From Actinomyces trachealis (GTDB taxonomy: Bacteria; Actinomycetota; Actinomycetes; Actinomycetales; Actinomycetaceae): a stretch of DNA of 64,000 nt. Each line of letters opens with the position of its first letter. Position 1 is the first letter of the stretch. Shown here one piece after another: positions 1 through 12,000 of this stretch. The stretch is from positions 1,240,001-1,304,000 of the forward strand of contig NZ_CP065027.1 in assembly GCF_015711475.1 (NCBI RefSeq). Direction: 5' to 3'. A program made the position numbers and the translations under genes. The notes below the pieces were generated by a model. It worked only from the letters and a program-made list of their open reading frames with translations, ran no database searches and was not told the DNA's origin.

Positions 1-1
1 C

Positions 2-1288
2 GACGCCGCCTTCGCCACGGCCCTGACCTACGGCACCTTGCGTCTCCAAGGCCGTTACGACGCGATTGTCTCCCAGTGTGTTGACCGGCCCCTGGAACAG
101 GTTGACCCGCGCGTCCTGGACCTGCTGCGCCTGGGCGCGCACCAGCTGCTAGGCATGCGCGTGCCCAGTCACGCCGCTGTCAGCGCAACCGTGGACCTCA
201 CTCGGCATGTGGCCGGTCGCGGCGCCGCCAGTTTTGTCAACGCCATCCTGCGGCGCCTCAGTGAACACGACGCTGACACCTGGATCGAGCGCGTAACCGC
301 GGGCAACACTGATGAGTTGGCCGCACTGGCAGCCCGCACCTCCCACCCGCTGTGGGTGGTCAAGGCCCTGCGGCAGGCGCTTATAGACAACGGCCGCGAT
401 GCCAAGGAGCTGGGTGCCCTGCTAGAGGCAGACAACGCGGACCCTGAGGTGACCCTCTGCGCCCGCCCCGGCCTGGTAGCCCCGGAGGTGCTCGCTAAGC
501 AGGCCGCAGCTGCCACTGGTAAGGAGCCACGCCTAGGTGACACCAGCCCTTACGCTGTAGTCCTAGCTGGGGGAGACCCCGGTCGCATCAGCGCCGTACG
601 TTCCTCCCGCGCGGGTGTGGAGGACGAGGGCAGTCAACTTGTGGCACTGGTGCTGTCGGAGGCTCCCTTGGAGGGACGCGACGAGCTCTGGTTGGACATG
701 TGTGCCGGACCGGGTGGAAAAGCAGCACTGCTGGGGGCTAGGGCGGCCCAACGTGGTGTGCACCTGGTGGCCAGTGAGGTGGCCCCGCACCGCGCTGATC
801 TGGTCGACGCCGCCGTGCGCACCCTGTCAGAAGAGGCTGTGGAGGTGCGTTGCATGGATGGCCGCTCCTACGGTACGGAGGAGACTGGCCGCTATGACCG
901 CGTGCTGGTGGACGCTCCCTGCTCGGGGCTGGGCTCATTACGCCGTCGGCCCGAGTCCCGCTGGCGGCGCAGCCCACAGGACGTGCGGGAACTTACCGGC
1001 CTGCAACAGGAGCTGCTGGCTTCCGCGCTCAAAACCGTGCGCCGTGGCGGCCTGGTGGCCTACGTGACCTGCTCACCGCATGTGCAAGAGACGCGCCTGG
1101 TGGTTGAGGACGTCACCCGGGCCCTTGCCCACGCAGGCATCACCACGGAGCTGTTGCACGCTGGAAACGTCGCGACCCGCGTGGCGCCCCGCCCACCAGC
1201 CGGGGCAGAACGCGAGCTATTGCAGCTGTGGCCACACCTGGACGGCACTGATGCCATGTTCTGCGCCCTACTGCGCCGCACCCACTGA
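2..1288 (+). CDS. rsmB: 16S rRNA (cytosine-C5) methyltransferase RsmB, 5' truncated by window
   Basis: The reading frame is open from base 2, so the gene begins before the window; 428 residues are visible. The first ~120 residues are the NusB-like RNA-binding domain and the rest is a Rossmann SAM-dependent methyltransferase. Visible motifs are [10 protein letters not shown] (SAM binding), [16 protein letters not shown] (catalytic Cys loop) and VTCSPH (second Cys). RsmB makes m5C967 in 16S rRNA. rpe follows 61 bp downstream on the same strand, a common actinobacterial arrangement (fmt-rsmB-rpe). Confidence 0.93.
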   Translation, partial: DAAFATALTYGTLRLQGRYDAIVSQCVDRPLEQVDPRVLDLLRLGAHQLLGMRVPSHAAVSATVDLTRHVAGRGAASFVNAILRRLSEHDADTWIERVTAGNTDELAALAARTSHPLWVVKALRQALIDNGRDAKELGALLEADNADPEVTLCARPGLVAPEVLAKQAAAATGKEPRLGDTSPYAVVLAGGDPGRISAVRSSRAGVEDEGSQLVALVLSEAPLEGRDELWLDMCAGPGGKAALLGARAAQRGVHLVASEVAPHRADLVDAAVRTLSEEAVEVRCMDGRSYGTEETGRYDRVLVDAPCSGLGSLRRRPESRWRRSPQDVRELTGLQQELLASALKTVRRGGLVAYVTCSPHVQETRLVVEDVTRALAHAGITTELLHAGNVATRVAPRPPAGAERELLQLWPHLDGTDAMFCALLRRTH

Positions 1289-1349
1289 TCAATCCACCAA
1301 GCCGCCGTCAGGCTACGAACCCAGCACAACGAATCGCCCGAGGATACGT

Positions 1350-2018
1350 ATGAGCCCGCAGCCCACCATCACCCCTTCGATCCTCAACTGTGATATCGCC
1401 CATCTGGCGGAAGAGCTGGACCGCATCTCCAATGCTGACGGGGTGCATGTGGATGTGATGGACAACCATTTCGTGCCGAACCTGTCCTGGGGCCTGCCCG
1501 TGGTGGAGGCGGTCACCCGTTCCACCAAGCTTCCTATCGACGTCCACCTGATGATCGAGGCCGCGGACCGCTGGGCCCCCGCCTACGCTGAGGCAGGCTG
1601 CCAGATAGTTACACCGCATGTGGAGGCCTGCCAAGCACCTATCCGCCTGGCTCGCGAGATTCACCGCCTGGGTGCCCAGGCGGGCCTGGCGCTCCGCCCG
1701 GCAACGCCTTTGGAGACAGTGGACTCCGTGTTGGGGGAGCTGGACCTGTTGCTCATCATGACGGTGGAGCCGGGCTTTGGAGGTCAATCCTTCATTGAGG
1801 CCATGCTTCCCAAGATCAAGCGGGCCCGCGCACTGATCAGTGAGCGCAACCTTTCCCTGCGCCTGCAGGTTGACGGCGGCGTTTCCCGCGCCATCATCGA
1901 GCGGGCCGCAGAGGCCGGGGCAGACACCTTCGTCGCGGGCTCCGCCGTCTACCAGGCTGACGATGCTATCGCTGAAGTCGCGGCCCTACGCGCGCTGGCC
2001 TATGGCCACCACCACTGA
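1350..2018 (+). CDS. rpe: Ribulose-phosphate 3-epimerase
   Basis: The 222-residue protein is a TIM-barrel epimerase that interconverts ribulose-5-P and xylulose-5-P in the pentose phosphate pathway. It has the family signatures [13 protein letters not shown] (metal-binding His/Asp), [17 protein letters not shown] and QVDGGV. ATG at 1350 is chosen because it matches the usual N-terminus (TPSILNCD at residues 8-15) and has GAGGA five bases upstream; the frame is open further upstream into rsmB but without homology. Length is normal. Probably co-transcribed with rsmB. Confidence 0.95.
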   Translation: MSPQPTITPSILNCDIAHLAEELDRISNADGVHVDVMDNHFVPNLSWGLPVVEAVTRSTKLPIDVHLMIEAADRWAPAYAEAGCQIVTPHVEACQAPIRLAREIHRLGAQAGLALRPATPLETVDSVLGELDLLLIMTVEPGFGGQSFIEAMLPKIKRARALISERNLSLRLQVDGGVSRAIIERAAEAGADTFVAGSAVYQADDAIAEVAALRALAYGHHH

Positions 2019-2455
2019 TCAGGCTTAGACCCGGAAACCTTCCTCGCTAACAAGCTTCCCACTAACCTAAACGTTTGTAGGATTTACACAAGCTGAGGTG
2101 GTTGAACTCGTACCTTGCCTTGAGAATGGCATGAGGGTGCGGGAAACCTACCAATCGAGTTCGCTTTTCAATGAGACCCCAATACTTTATAAGGAATCCA
2201 CAAGCCCCATATCTTGCCCTAACGCAATACCGTGGTTTGGCGGCCGGAACCCTGAGGCTCCTTTGTAGGAACGCGGGTGTCGGAGGGAAGGTGAGCGAGG
2301 TGAAACCATCCCTGGGCGACCCCAGTGGTCACTCCCCACTGACGCCTACTCACGCAGAGGCCTAGTGAGATCCCACAAGCAAGATCCCATAAGTGCTGAC
2401 TTGAGCGTGAGCTACGGCGTCGGACCTCAACGTGACCAACTTGAGGAGCACGCCG
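2019..2455 (+). other. 437-bp non-coding leader upstream of accBC with predicted RNA hairpins
   Basis: No convincing gene is present. Bases 2104-2110 (GAACTCG) pair with 2156-2162 (CGAGTTC), enclosing a smaller stem TGCC/GGCA (2116-2119/2128-2131). A second nested hairpin pairs GGCG 2315-2318 with CGCC 2343-2346 and CAGTGG 2323-2328 with CCACTG 2336-2341. A direct repeat GATCCCAyAAG lies at about 2370-2393. TAGGAT near 2080 could be a -10 box. I do not recognise a known riboswitch. Given its place it may control the acyl-CoA carboxylase/FAS operon; that is inference. Confidence 0.4.
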
Positions 2456-4306
2456 TTGACCATCCGCCAGCTCAACCGGATCCTCATCGCTAACCGCGGT
2501 GAGATCGCACTGCGCATCGTGCGCACCATCCGTGACCTCGGCGCCACTTCGATCCTGCCTTACACGCCCGAGGACCTACTCAGTCCCGCCGCCGAGTTGG
2601 CCGACGAGGCCTACGCTCTGCCCGAAGGCGCCGGTTACACCGATGCCGACGCCCTCCTCAAACTGGCCCAGGAGCAGGCAGTAGACGCCATCCACCCCGG
2701 CTATGGCTTCCTGTCCGAGAACACCGACTTTGCCCGCGCTGTCATTGCCGCAGGTATCGCCTGGGTCGGCCCCTCACCAGTAGCCATGGATGCGCTGGGG
2801 AACAAACTCTCTGCCCGCGCCACCGCCGAGCGCGCCGACGTTGCCCCCGTCCCCGGCATCACTGACTCCGTGACCAGCCCCGAGACGGTGATCGCATTTG
2901 CTGCCGAGCACGGATACCCCGTGGCCCTCAAGCGCACCGACGGCGGTGGTGGGCGCGGCATCACCGTGCTGTACAACGACGGTGAGGTACGTTCCACCCC
3001 GGCTTTCGACTCCGCCCAGGCCGGGGACGGCACCCTCATCTTGGAGCGGTTCGTGACTGCCGCCCGGCACATCGAGACCCAATGCGCTCGCGACTCACAC
3101 GGTGCCTTCGCCGTCATCTCTACCCGTGATTGCACCTTGCAACGCCGCAACCAAAAGCTCCTAGAGGAGGCCCCCGCCCCCTTTCTACCAGTCGGCCTGG
3201 AGGAGCGCCTGGTGGCGTCCTCCCGCCGCCTACTGGAGACCGTCGGCTACGTGGGCGTGGCTACCTGCGAGTTCCTGCTGCCCCCCGCCGGGGAGCTGTG
3301 GTTCCTGGAGGTTAACCCCCGCCTGCAGGTGGAGCACTGCGTCTCCGAGGAGGTCACCGGCATTGACCTGGTGGAGACCCAGCTGCGTATCGCCGCCGGT
3401 GGCCCTCTGGGAGAGGTACCCACCCCGCGCGGCCACTCCATCGAGTTGCGTATCACCTGTGAGGACCCCGCGCGCGGCATGGCCCCTTCAACCGGCACCA
3501 TCACGCGCTTGCGCTGGCCCGCTGGCCCCGGCATCCGCATAGAGTCCGGCGTCAGTGAGGGGGACGAGGTCACACCCCTATTCGACCCGTTGCTGGCCAA
3601 GATCGTGGTCACTGGCAGCAGCCGGGAGCAGGCCCTGGCCCGTTGCCGCCGCGCCCTGGCCGAGACCGTTGTTGAGGGCGTGAACGTTTGTACCGCCTTG
3701 CACAAGCACCTGCTCGACCGCCCAGAGTTTACCGCCGTAGACACACACGGCGGCCTGGGTGTCACCACCCGCTGGATCGAGACCGAGGTGCTGCCCGCCA
3801 TCGCCGCACCTGCGGCCGACGACGACGTACCGGGCCTGGGCAGCGTCCCCGCCCCGCCGCTGCCGCAGGCCCGAGCAGGTCATCGCACCCGATCCACTTA
3901 CGTGATCGAGGTCAACGGGCGGCGCCTGTCCCTCACCTTGCCTGACGGCATCCTCGGTGGCCCCGGAGCACACGACAACGTGAGCCCTCACCGCACCCCC
4001 CAGCCCCTGCGCGGCCGCTCAGCCCGTGCCACCAAGGGAGCAGCCGAGACCATCGCCGCCGCCAACGGCACCATCGCCGCCCCCATGCAGGCCATCGTCA
4101 CCCGCATCTGCGTCACCGAGGACAGCCGGGTCCAGGCGGGCGACCTGCTGGTGGTCCTTGAGTCCATGAAGATGGAGAACTACGTGCACGCACCTCACGA
4201 CGGCGTCGTCAGCGCCATCCCAGTAACCGCTGGGCAGACCGTAAGTGCTGGGGAGGTCCTGCTGACCGTCACCCCAGCCACCACCCCCAATGAGCAGGGG
4301 GCCTGA
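2456..4306 (+). CDS. accBC: Acyl-CoA carboxylase alpha subunit: biotin carboxylase fused to biotin carrier domain
   Basis: This 616-residue protein carboxylates its own biotin with ATP and bicarbonate for malonyl-CoA (or methylmalonyl-CoA) synthesis. The first ~450 residues are the ATP-grasp biotin carboxylase (RILIANRGEIALRI, GGGGRGI near residue 163, EVNPRLQVEH); the last ~80 are a biotinyl domain with ESMKM, where Lys572 would be biotinylated. A TTG start at 2456 is preferred because GAGGAG lies 7 nt upstream; GTG at 2432 would add 8 residues but has no ribosome site. It is 1 bp from accD and forms an operon with accD and fas. Confidence 0.93.
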   Translation: MTIRQLNRILIANRGEIALRIVRTIRDLGATSILPYTPEDLLSPAAELADEAYALPEGAGYTDADALLKLAQEQAVDAIHPGYGFLSENTDFARAVIAAGIAWVGPSPVAMDALGNKLSARATAERADVAPVPGITDSVTSPETVIAFAAEHGYPVALKRTDGGGGRGITVLYNDGEVRSTPAFDSAQAGDGTLILERFVTAARHIETQCARDSHGAFAVISTRDCTLQRRNQKLLEEAPAPFLPVGLEERLVASSRRLLETVGYVGVATCEFLLPPAGELWFLEVNPRLQVEHCVSEEVTGIDLVETQLRIAAGGPLGEVPTPRGHSIELRITCEDPARGMAPSTGTITRLRWPAGPGIRIESGVSEGDEVTPLFDPLLAKIVVTGSSREQALARCRRALAETVVEGVNVCTALHKHLLDRPEFTAVDTHGGLGVTTRWIETEVLPAIAAPAADDDVPGLGSVPAPPLPQARAGHRTRSTYVIEVNGRRLSLTLPDGILGGPGAHDNVSPHRTPQPLRGRSARATKGAAETIAAANGTIAAPMQAIVTRICVTEDSRVQAGDLLVVLESMKMENYVHAPHDGVVSAIPVTAGQTVSAGEVLLTVTPATTPNEQGA

Positions 4307-4307
4307 G

Positions 4308-5951
4308 ATGAACACCGCCACCACCCCAGCCGCCAAAGACGCCCCGATCAGCCCCATTCCGGCTACCAGCGCCGAAGACACCCTGGCCACCTCCGCCGCC
4401 ACCATGGCCTTCCGGGAACGTGCGGAGCGGCTGGGGCGCGCCGCCGAGGAGAAGGCGGCTAAGCGCCAGCACACCAAGGGCAAGCAGACCGCACGTGAGC
4501 GCATATTCATGCTCCTGGACGACGCCACTTTCCTGGAGATCGGCCGCTACACCGGCTCTGGCGCAGGTGAGCAGGCCCGCCCCTGCGGCGTCGTCACCGG
4601 CTTCGGGCAGATCGACGGGCGCCAGGTAGCCGTCTACTCCCAGGATTTTTCCGTCTCCGGAGGCGCGCTCGGCACGGTCGAGGGCGACAAGATCGTCCGC
4701 CTTCTAGACGACGCCCTGCGCTTACGCATCCCTGTGATCGGGTTGATCGACTCCGGTGGCGCAAAGATCCAGGAGGGGGTCGCCGCCTTGCGCCAGTACG
4801 GGCGCATCTTCAACCGCACCTGCGCCGCCTCCGGGCTCGTGCCCCAGATCAGCGTCATCCTGGGGCCCTGCGCAGGCGGTGCTGTCTACAGTCCCGCCCT
4901 GACAGACTTTGTGATCGCCACCCGCGAGGCCTCCCACATGTTCGTCACCGGCCCCGACGTCGTGCGCGCTGTCACAGGTGAGCGCATTAGCGCCGAGGAA
5001 CTCGGCGGCGCGGACATCCACGGCTCCGTGTCCGGCGTAGTCCACTACGTAGCTGAGGACGAGGAGGACGCCCTGGCACAGGTGCGCACCCTGCTGGCCT
5101 ACCTGCCCTCTTGCGCCCAGCAATCTGCGCCGCGTTACGCCTATGACGAGGCCACCCGTTCTGAGGACGAAGCCTCCGCCGCCGGGGTCGGTGCCTTAGT
5201 ACCCGCCTCCACCCGCCAGCCTTACGACGTCGTGCAGGTCGTCTCCGCCCTGGTGGACCACGGCGAGCTGGTGCAGGTGCAGGAGGACTTCGCCGCCAAC
5301 GTTGTGGTGGGCTTCGCCTGCATGGAGGGCCGCCCTGTCGGCATCGTCGCCAACCAGCCCCTGGTGGATGCTGGCACCCTGGATGTGGATGCCTCCGAGA
5401 AGCTTGCCCGCTTCGTGCGCTTTTGTGACGCCTTTGGCCTGCCAGTAGTGACCTTCGTGGACGTGCCCGGTTACCGGCCTGGGGCTGAGCAGGAGCATGC
5501 CGGCATCATCCGGCGCGGTGCCAAAGTGATTAACGCCTACGCCACCGCGACCGTCCCCCTGGTGACCGTGGTGCTGCGTAAGGCCTACGGCGGTGCCTAC
5601 ATCGTCATGGGCTCAAAGGCAATCGGCGCGGACCTCAACTTCTGTTGGCCTGGAGCGGAGATCGCCGTGCTCGGCGCCGCTGGGGCCGTCAGCATCATCC
5701 ACCGCCGTGAACTCGCCCAACTCCGTGACAGCCAGGGGGAGGAGCCCGCCGCCGCCGAGCAGCAGCGGCTCGTCGCCCAGTACGAGCAGGCAGTCATCAA
5801 CCCAGACAAAGCTGTAGCCATTGGAGAGATCGACGCTGTGATAGCCCCCGAGGACACCCGCCAGGTGATCGTCGACTCCCTAGCCGCCCTGTCCGCCAAG
5901 CGCGCCAACGGCCCGGCCCCCACCAAGAAGCACGACAACGTCCCCCTGTGA
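4308..5951 (+). CDS. accD: Acyl-CoA carboxylase carboxyltransferase (beta) subunit
   Basis: The 547-residue protein is of the PccB/AccD family: crotonase-fold N and C halves that move CO2 from carboxybiotin to acyl-CoA. Typical segments are KQTARERI, GALGTVEGDKIVRLLDDA, the oxyanion region LGPCAGGAVYSPALTDF, VTGPDVV and YGGAYIVMGSKAIGAD. ATG at 4308 follows the accBC stop after one base and has a G-rich ribosome site (AGGGGG) about 7 nt upstream. The first ~30 residues are Ala/Pro/Thr-rich and probably disordered. The product, malonyl-CoA, is the extender for the FAS encoded next. Confidence 0.93.
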   Translation: MNTATTPAAKDAPISPIPATSAEDTLATSAATMAFRERAERLGRAAEEKAAKRQHTKGKQTARERIFMLLDDATFLEIGRYTGSGAGEQARPCGVVTGFGQIDGRQVAVYSQDFSVSGGALGTVEGDKIVRLLDDALRLRIPVIGLIDSGGAKIQEGVAALRQYGRIFNRTCAASGLVPQISVILGPCAGGAVYSPALTDFVIATREASHMFVTGPDVVRAVTGERISAEELGGADIHGSVSGVVHYVAEDEEDALAQVRTLLAYLPSCAQQSAPRYAYDEATRSEDEASAAGVGALVPASTRQPYDVVQVVSALVDHGELVQVQEDFAANVVVGFACMEGRPVGIVANQPLVDAGTLDVDASEKLARFVRFCDAFGLPVVTFVDVPGYRPGAEQEHAGIIRRGAKVINAYATATVPLVTVVLRKAYGGAYIVMGSKAIGADLNFCWPGAEIAVLGAAGAVSIIHRRELAQLRDSQGEEPAAAEQQRLVAQYEQAVINPDKAVAIGEIDAVIAPEDTRQVIVDSLAALSAKRANGPAPTKKHDNVPL

Positions 5952-6019
5952 GCAGCCCTGAGCCGCCACCACCTAGAACACGACACTTCCTGAAACAGCA
6001 AGCTCAGACGGAGAAGCAG

Positions 6020-9000
6020 ATGACCACTACCTCAACCCCCAAGACCACTGCTGCGCGTATCACCGCCGGTGAACCCTACGTGCTGGCCTTCGGCGGTCAG
6101 GCCACCCCCTGGCGCCTGACCCTGCACGAGCTGGCCACCACGGACCGCACCCTGGCCGGGGTACTGCGCGAGACCGACGCCGCCGTCGCCGCACGTCTGG
6201 CACCCGTGGCCACCGAGCTGCTCACCATCACTCCTCGAGGCCTGCGCCTGCTAGACAACACTGCCGAACCCGTCAGCCCTGCGCCCACCGGCACCCTGGC
6301 AACAGACACCGCCGACGTTTCCGTGCCCGGCATTCTCTTTGCCCAGCACGCCGTGCTTATCACCCTGAAGAACCTGGGCATCAACCTGGCCGAGCACGCC
6401 CCTGCCGCCACCATCGGCCACTCCCAGGGTGTGCTGGGAGTAGCCCTGCTGGAGGCGCTGGGCGAGGGCGATGGTGATGACACTGACGATGCCGTCGTGC
6501 AGGTGCAAGCTATAGCCCGCCTAATTGGCGCAGCCGCCGCCCGCACCACCGCACGCGTAGGCCTGTCCACCAGTGGTGAGGCGACTCCTATGCTCTCCGT
6601 GCGTGGCGTGACGCGCGCGGTGCTGGACCAAGTGCTGACGCAGGTACCCGCCGCCAGCCGCATCAGCATCGGCGTCACCAACGGTCGTACCGCCCACATC
6701 CTCTCTGGCTGCCCTGCCGACCTAGAGCTGGTTGTCCCCGCCCTGGAGCAGGCGGCCGCCCACAGCGCTCAGCAGCGCAAGGACCGTCGCCGTGGGGGGG
6801 CCGTCCTGACCCCGATGACCGAGTACCTAGCCACCTCCGCGCCTTTCCACACCCAACTGCTTAACCAGGCGGTCACGGATGTGGTCACCTGGGCTGGGCG
6901 CTGCGGCCTGGACACCGCACTGGCCCAGGAACTGGCCCGTGCCGTGCTGATCGACCCGGTGGACTGGCCTGCCACCGTCCAAGCGGTCATGGCTGCCCCC
7001 AGCAAACCCCGCCTAGTGCTCGACCTCGGCCCCGGCACTGTCCTTACCCGCCTCACCGAGGCCGCCCTGGCTGGCACCGGCGCCGCCGTCGTCCCCGCAG
7101 GCTCCTCAGCCGCCCTGGACAACCTGCTGCGCGAGGGCACAGCACCAGCCGCCACCGTTGACCGCAGCCGTTTCGCCCCTCGCCTGACCCGCCTACCAGA
7201 CGGCCGCCTCACCCTGGACACCGCCTTCACTCGCCTGACTGGCCGCTCCGCCGTGCTCCTGGCCGGCATGACCCCCACCACCGTGGACCCCGAGATCGTG
7301 GCCGCCGCCGCCAACGCTGGCTACTGGGCTGAACTCGCCGGTGGCGGGCAGGTCACCCCGGCAGTGCTCGCACACAACCTGGAGGGCTTGCAACGCCTCC
7401 TGGAGCCCGGCCGCACCGCTGCCTTCAACGCGATGTTCATGGACCGCTACCTGTGGAACATGCACCTGGGCTCCCAGCGTCTCTTATCCAAGGCCCGCGG
7501 CTCGGGGGCCCCGGTGGACGGCGTCGTGGTCTCCGCCGGCATCCCAGAGTTAGATGAGGCCGTGGCCCTCCTCAAGCGCCTACACGCCGAGGGCCTGCCC
7601 TACGTGGCCTTCAAACCCGGCACGGTGGACCAAATCCGCCAGGTGCTAGCGATCTCCCGAGCGGTGCCGGATTCCCCGGTGATCATGCAGGTGGAGGACG
7701 GCCACGCCGGTGGCCACCACTCCTGGGAGGACCTGGACACCATGCTGCTGGCCACCTATGACGCGGTGCGCCGGTGCGAGAACGTGGTGCTGGTAGTTGG
7801 GGGCGGCATCGGTACTCCGGAGCGGGCCGCCGACTACCTCACTGGCCGTTGGGCCTTGGCCTACGGCACTCCCGTCGCCCCCGTGGACGGCGTCATGGTG
7901 GGCACTGCTGCCATGACCGCCCTGGAGGCCAAGACCAACGAGGACGTCAAGCAGCTCCTGGTGGACACTCCCGGCACCGACCCGCACCAGGATGGCGGCT
8001 GGGTGGCTTCCGGCGCCTCCGTGGGCGGCATGACCTCCGGCCTGTCCCACCTGCGCGCAGACCTGTACGAGATTGACAACTCTTCGGCCCGCGCTTCCCG
8101 TCTGATCCAGGAGCTCGCCGGTGACGAGACCTCCATGGCCGCGCGCCGCCAGGAGATGATCGCCGCCTTGGCCAAGACCGCCAAGCCGTACTTCGGTGAT
8201 GTGGAGAAGATGACCTACCTGGCCTGGGCCACCCGCTACGCCGAGCTGTGCGTGGCCCCGCACCCGGGGCGCCCAGCCGTCGAGGCCGACTGGGCTGACG
8301 AGGGCTGGTATGACCGCTTCTTGGATCTGCTGCACCGCGTGGAGGCCCGCCTGGCCACCGCTGACACCGGTGAGATCCCCACCCTGTTCCCCGATCACGC
8401 CGCCGTCATCGACCCCGACGCCGCCTTGGCCGCCCTGGAGCAGGCTTACCCGCGGGCCGCCGCCGTGCTGGTGGAGCCCACCGACGCCGCCTGGTTCGTG
8501 GACCTGTGCCGCAAGCACCCCAAGCCGGTGCCTTTCGTACCGGTGGTGGACGCCGACATCCTGCGCTGGTGGGGCACCGACTCCCTGTGGCAATCCCAGG
8601 ATCCGCGCTACACCGCCGACCAGGTGCGGATCATCCCCGGGCCCGTCTCCGTGGCCGGTATCACTACCGTAAACGAGCCGGTGGGCCAGCTGCTGGGCCG
8701 TTTCGAGGCCGCCGCGGTGCAGGCCCTGCAGGCCGCTGGTGCCCCGGAGACGCCCGCCGTCAGCCGTCTGGGCTGCCAGGTGGCCGCAGGCAGCCGTCCT
8801 GTGGCTGACGCCGAAGAGCTGGTGCGCTGCGCCCCCCACGTGCTGTGGAACGGGCACCTGACCACCAACCCGGCCCACGTCCTGGACCCGGGCGCCTACA
8901 CGGTCACGCACCGCCCCGACGTCGCCCCGGACGCCTACGACCTGGACATCCACCTGGACACCCACTGGGACCACACCCCTGGTGGGGAGCAGATCCACGC

Positions 9001-12000
9001 CGTGCGCCGCCTAGTGGTGCCGCTACGCCTGCAGCGCACCAGCGACGGCGCCGTGCCATTGGTGGACCCGGGACGTGTGCCCCAGACCATGAACAAGCTG
9101 CTGCGCACCACTGCTGGCGTGGGGGCCGTGTCTATCACCGGGGACCTGGTCTCCCAGCTGCCGGAGGTGGTTCCCGCCCAGCCTGGTGCCCGCGACGCTC
9201 GCGGGCAGGAGGCCAGCCAGCCCTTCGGCACGGTGCACGCTCGCTTCACCCTGGCCAGCACTCTGGGTGCCGACCACGCAGCAGTCACCGCCGACGCCCT
9301 GCCCACCAGCCTCAGCGCCGCGCCCCTAGTGCCGGACGCGCTGCTCGGCCCCTGCTGGCCCGTGGTCTACGCCGCCCTGGGCAGTGTCGTGGAGGACGGC
9401 ATGCCCCTGATCGAGGGCCTGTTGGGGGCCGTGCACCTGGACCACACCATCGACCTGCACCGGTCCTTGGCACAGCTGGCTCAGTGGGCCGGACCCCAGG
9501 CTCAGGTACAGGTGGACGGTTGGGTGGCCGCCCTGGAGGAATCCAGCGCCGGACGGGTGGTGGACGTGCGTCTGGAGCTCAAGGACGCCGCCACGGGCGA
9601 GCTGGTGGCCCTGATGCGCGAGCGCTTCGCCATCCGTGGCCGCGCTCGGGGCACGACCGCGCCTTCCGCGCCGGAGCTGGCGGGCGGGACCGGCCGGGAG
9701 ACCGCCCCGGCTGCCCGTCGGTTGCTGCGGCGCGTGCGGGTCAGCGCCCCGGCGGATATGACAGCCTTTGCCCGGGTGACCGGAGACTTCAACCCGATCC
9801 ACACCAGCTACCGCGCCGCCAAGGTCGCGGGTATGCAGGCCCCCCTAGTGCACGGCATGTGGCTGTCGGCCACCGCCCAGCAGGTGGCTGCTTCTGCCTC
9901 CGACGGCAGGGCCGGGGCCCACTTGACCGGGTGGACCTACACCATGCACGGCACCGTGGAGCTGTTGGACGAGGTGGAGGTCTCTGTGGAGCGCACCGGG
10001 CTGGTGCGCGGCGGCGGGCAAGTCATCGAAGTGACCTGCCGGGTGGACGGCCAGGTGGTCTCCCGGGGCACTGGCGTCACTGAGAGCGAGCCCACCGCCT
10101 ACCTCTACCCGGGCCAGGGTATCCAGGCCCAGGGCATGGGCCTGGACGAGATGAACGCCTCTAAGGCCGCCCGTGAGGTCTGGGAGCGGGCCGACGCCCA
10201 CACCCGCACCGAGCTAGGCTTCTCCGTGATCGCCCTGGTGCGTGACAACCCCACGGAGATGACCGCCCGGGGCGTGACCTACCGCCACCCTGAGGGCCTG
10301 CTGAACCTGACCCAGTTCACCCAGGTGGCCCTGGCCACTGTGGCCCTGGCCACCACTGCCCGCCTGGCTGAGGCTGGGGCACTAGTGGAGGGGGCGGCTT
10401 TCGCGGGGCACTCCCTGGGCGAGTACACCGCCTTGTCCGCCTACGGGAAAGTCATGCCGGTGGAGACGACCCTGTCCATCGTCTTCCAGCGGGGTTCCAC
10501 CATGCACACGCTAGTGGAGCGTGACGAGCACGGGGCCTCCCACTACCGTATGGGTGCCCTGCGCCCGAACCAGGCTGGGATCAGCGCCGAGCAGGTGGAG
10601 GGCTACGTCGCCGAGGTCTCCCAGCGCACCGGCGAGTTCCTGCAGATCGTCAACCACAACCTGGCCGGGGTGCAATACGCCGTGGCCGGGACCGTGGAGG
10701 GGCTGGAGGCTCTGGCTGCTGACGCCCGCGCCCGCGCCCAGACCCGCGGCGGCAAGAACCCCTTCATGTACGTGCCTGGCATCGACGTGCCCTTCCACTC
10801 CGAGGTGCTGCGTCCCGGTGTGCCGGAGTTCCGGGAGCGTCTGCTGTCCCTGGTGCCCCAGGACCTGGACTATGAGCGGCTAGTGGGCAGGTACGTGCCC
10901 AACCTGGTGGCTCGGCCCTTTGCGCTGAGCCGTGACTTTGCTGAGGCGGTGCTGGAGGTGGTGCCCTCCGAACCGGTGCGGGAGCTGCTGTCCGACTGGG
11001 ACAGCTGGGCCAACCGGCCCGCAGAGCTGGCCCGAGTGCTGCTGGTGGAGCTGCTCGCCTGGCAGTTCGCCTCCCCGGTGCGTTGGATCGAGACCCAGGA
11101 GGTGCTGCTGCGGGGGCCCGCTGAGGGCGGCCTGGGCGTCACGCACGTGGTGGAGGTGGGACTGGCTGCCTCCCCGACCCTGGCCAACCTGGCCAGCCGG
11201 ACCCTGGCCTTGCCGACCCACGCAGGACGGCACGTGGTGGTGCACAACGCCCGCCGGGATGAGGCCCGTGTGCTGGCCACGGACACTGACCCCGCCGTCG
11301 AGGTGCTGGTGGAGGAGGCGGTGGCGGAGGCGCCAGCCCCGTCCGCCGCGCCGGAGCAGGAGGCCCCCCAGGAGGTGGTCGGCAGCGCCCCCGCGGCCCC
11401 CGCGGCCCCCGCTGCCCCTGCGGCCCAGGAGACTCCGGCTGTCCCCGCCGCAGCCAGCGGCCCGGTGGAGGACATTGCTTACGGGGCCACCGATGCCCTG
11501 ACCTTCCTGCTGGCGCACTCCGCCCGCATCCGCCCCGAGCAGATCGGGGCCACTGACACCACCGAGAGCCTCACTAACGGCGTCTCCTCTCGACGCAACC
11601 AGCTGCTCATGGACCTGGGTACCGAGCTGCAGCTGGCCAGCATCGACGGCGCCGCCGACGCCGACATGACCGCCCTAGCGGCTACGGTCGCCAAGGGTGC
11701 CCCCAGCTACAAGCCCTTCGGCCCGGTGCTCACCGAGGCCGTGCGCACCGGCCTGGGGCGCCTCCTGGGCCCCTCCGGCGTGCGCGCCAACCGGGTGGCT
11801 GAGCGGGTCAAGGGCACCTGGGGCCTGGGGGAGGGCTGGGTCTCCCACGTGACCGCCGCCCTGGTGTTGGGCACCCGTGAGGGCGCCTCCATGCGTGGTG
11901 AGGACCTGGCCGCCTTGGGCTCCTCCGCGCCCGCCACCAGTGCCGCCGCCGTGGACGCGCTGATCGACGCCGCCGTCCAGGCCACCGCCTCCGCCCGGGG

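Noticed and set aside
2280..2346. T-box or other known riboswitch in the accBC leader
   Set aside because: AGGTGAAACC looks faintly like a T-box bulge but the rest of the T-box (stem I, specifier, GGGTGGNACCGCG) is missing; no FMN, TPP, cobalamin or SAM consensus is seen.
2432..2455. GTG 2432 as accBC start
   Set aside because: No ribosome site precedes it, whereas TTG 2456 has GAGGAG at 7-nt spacing and gives the usual N-terminus.
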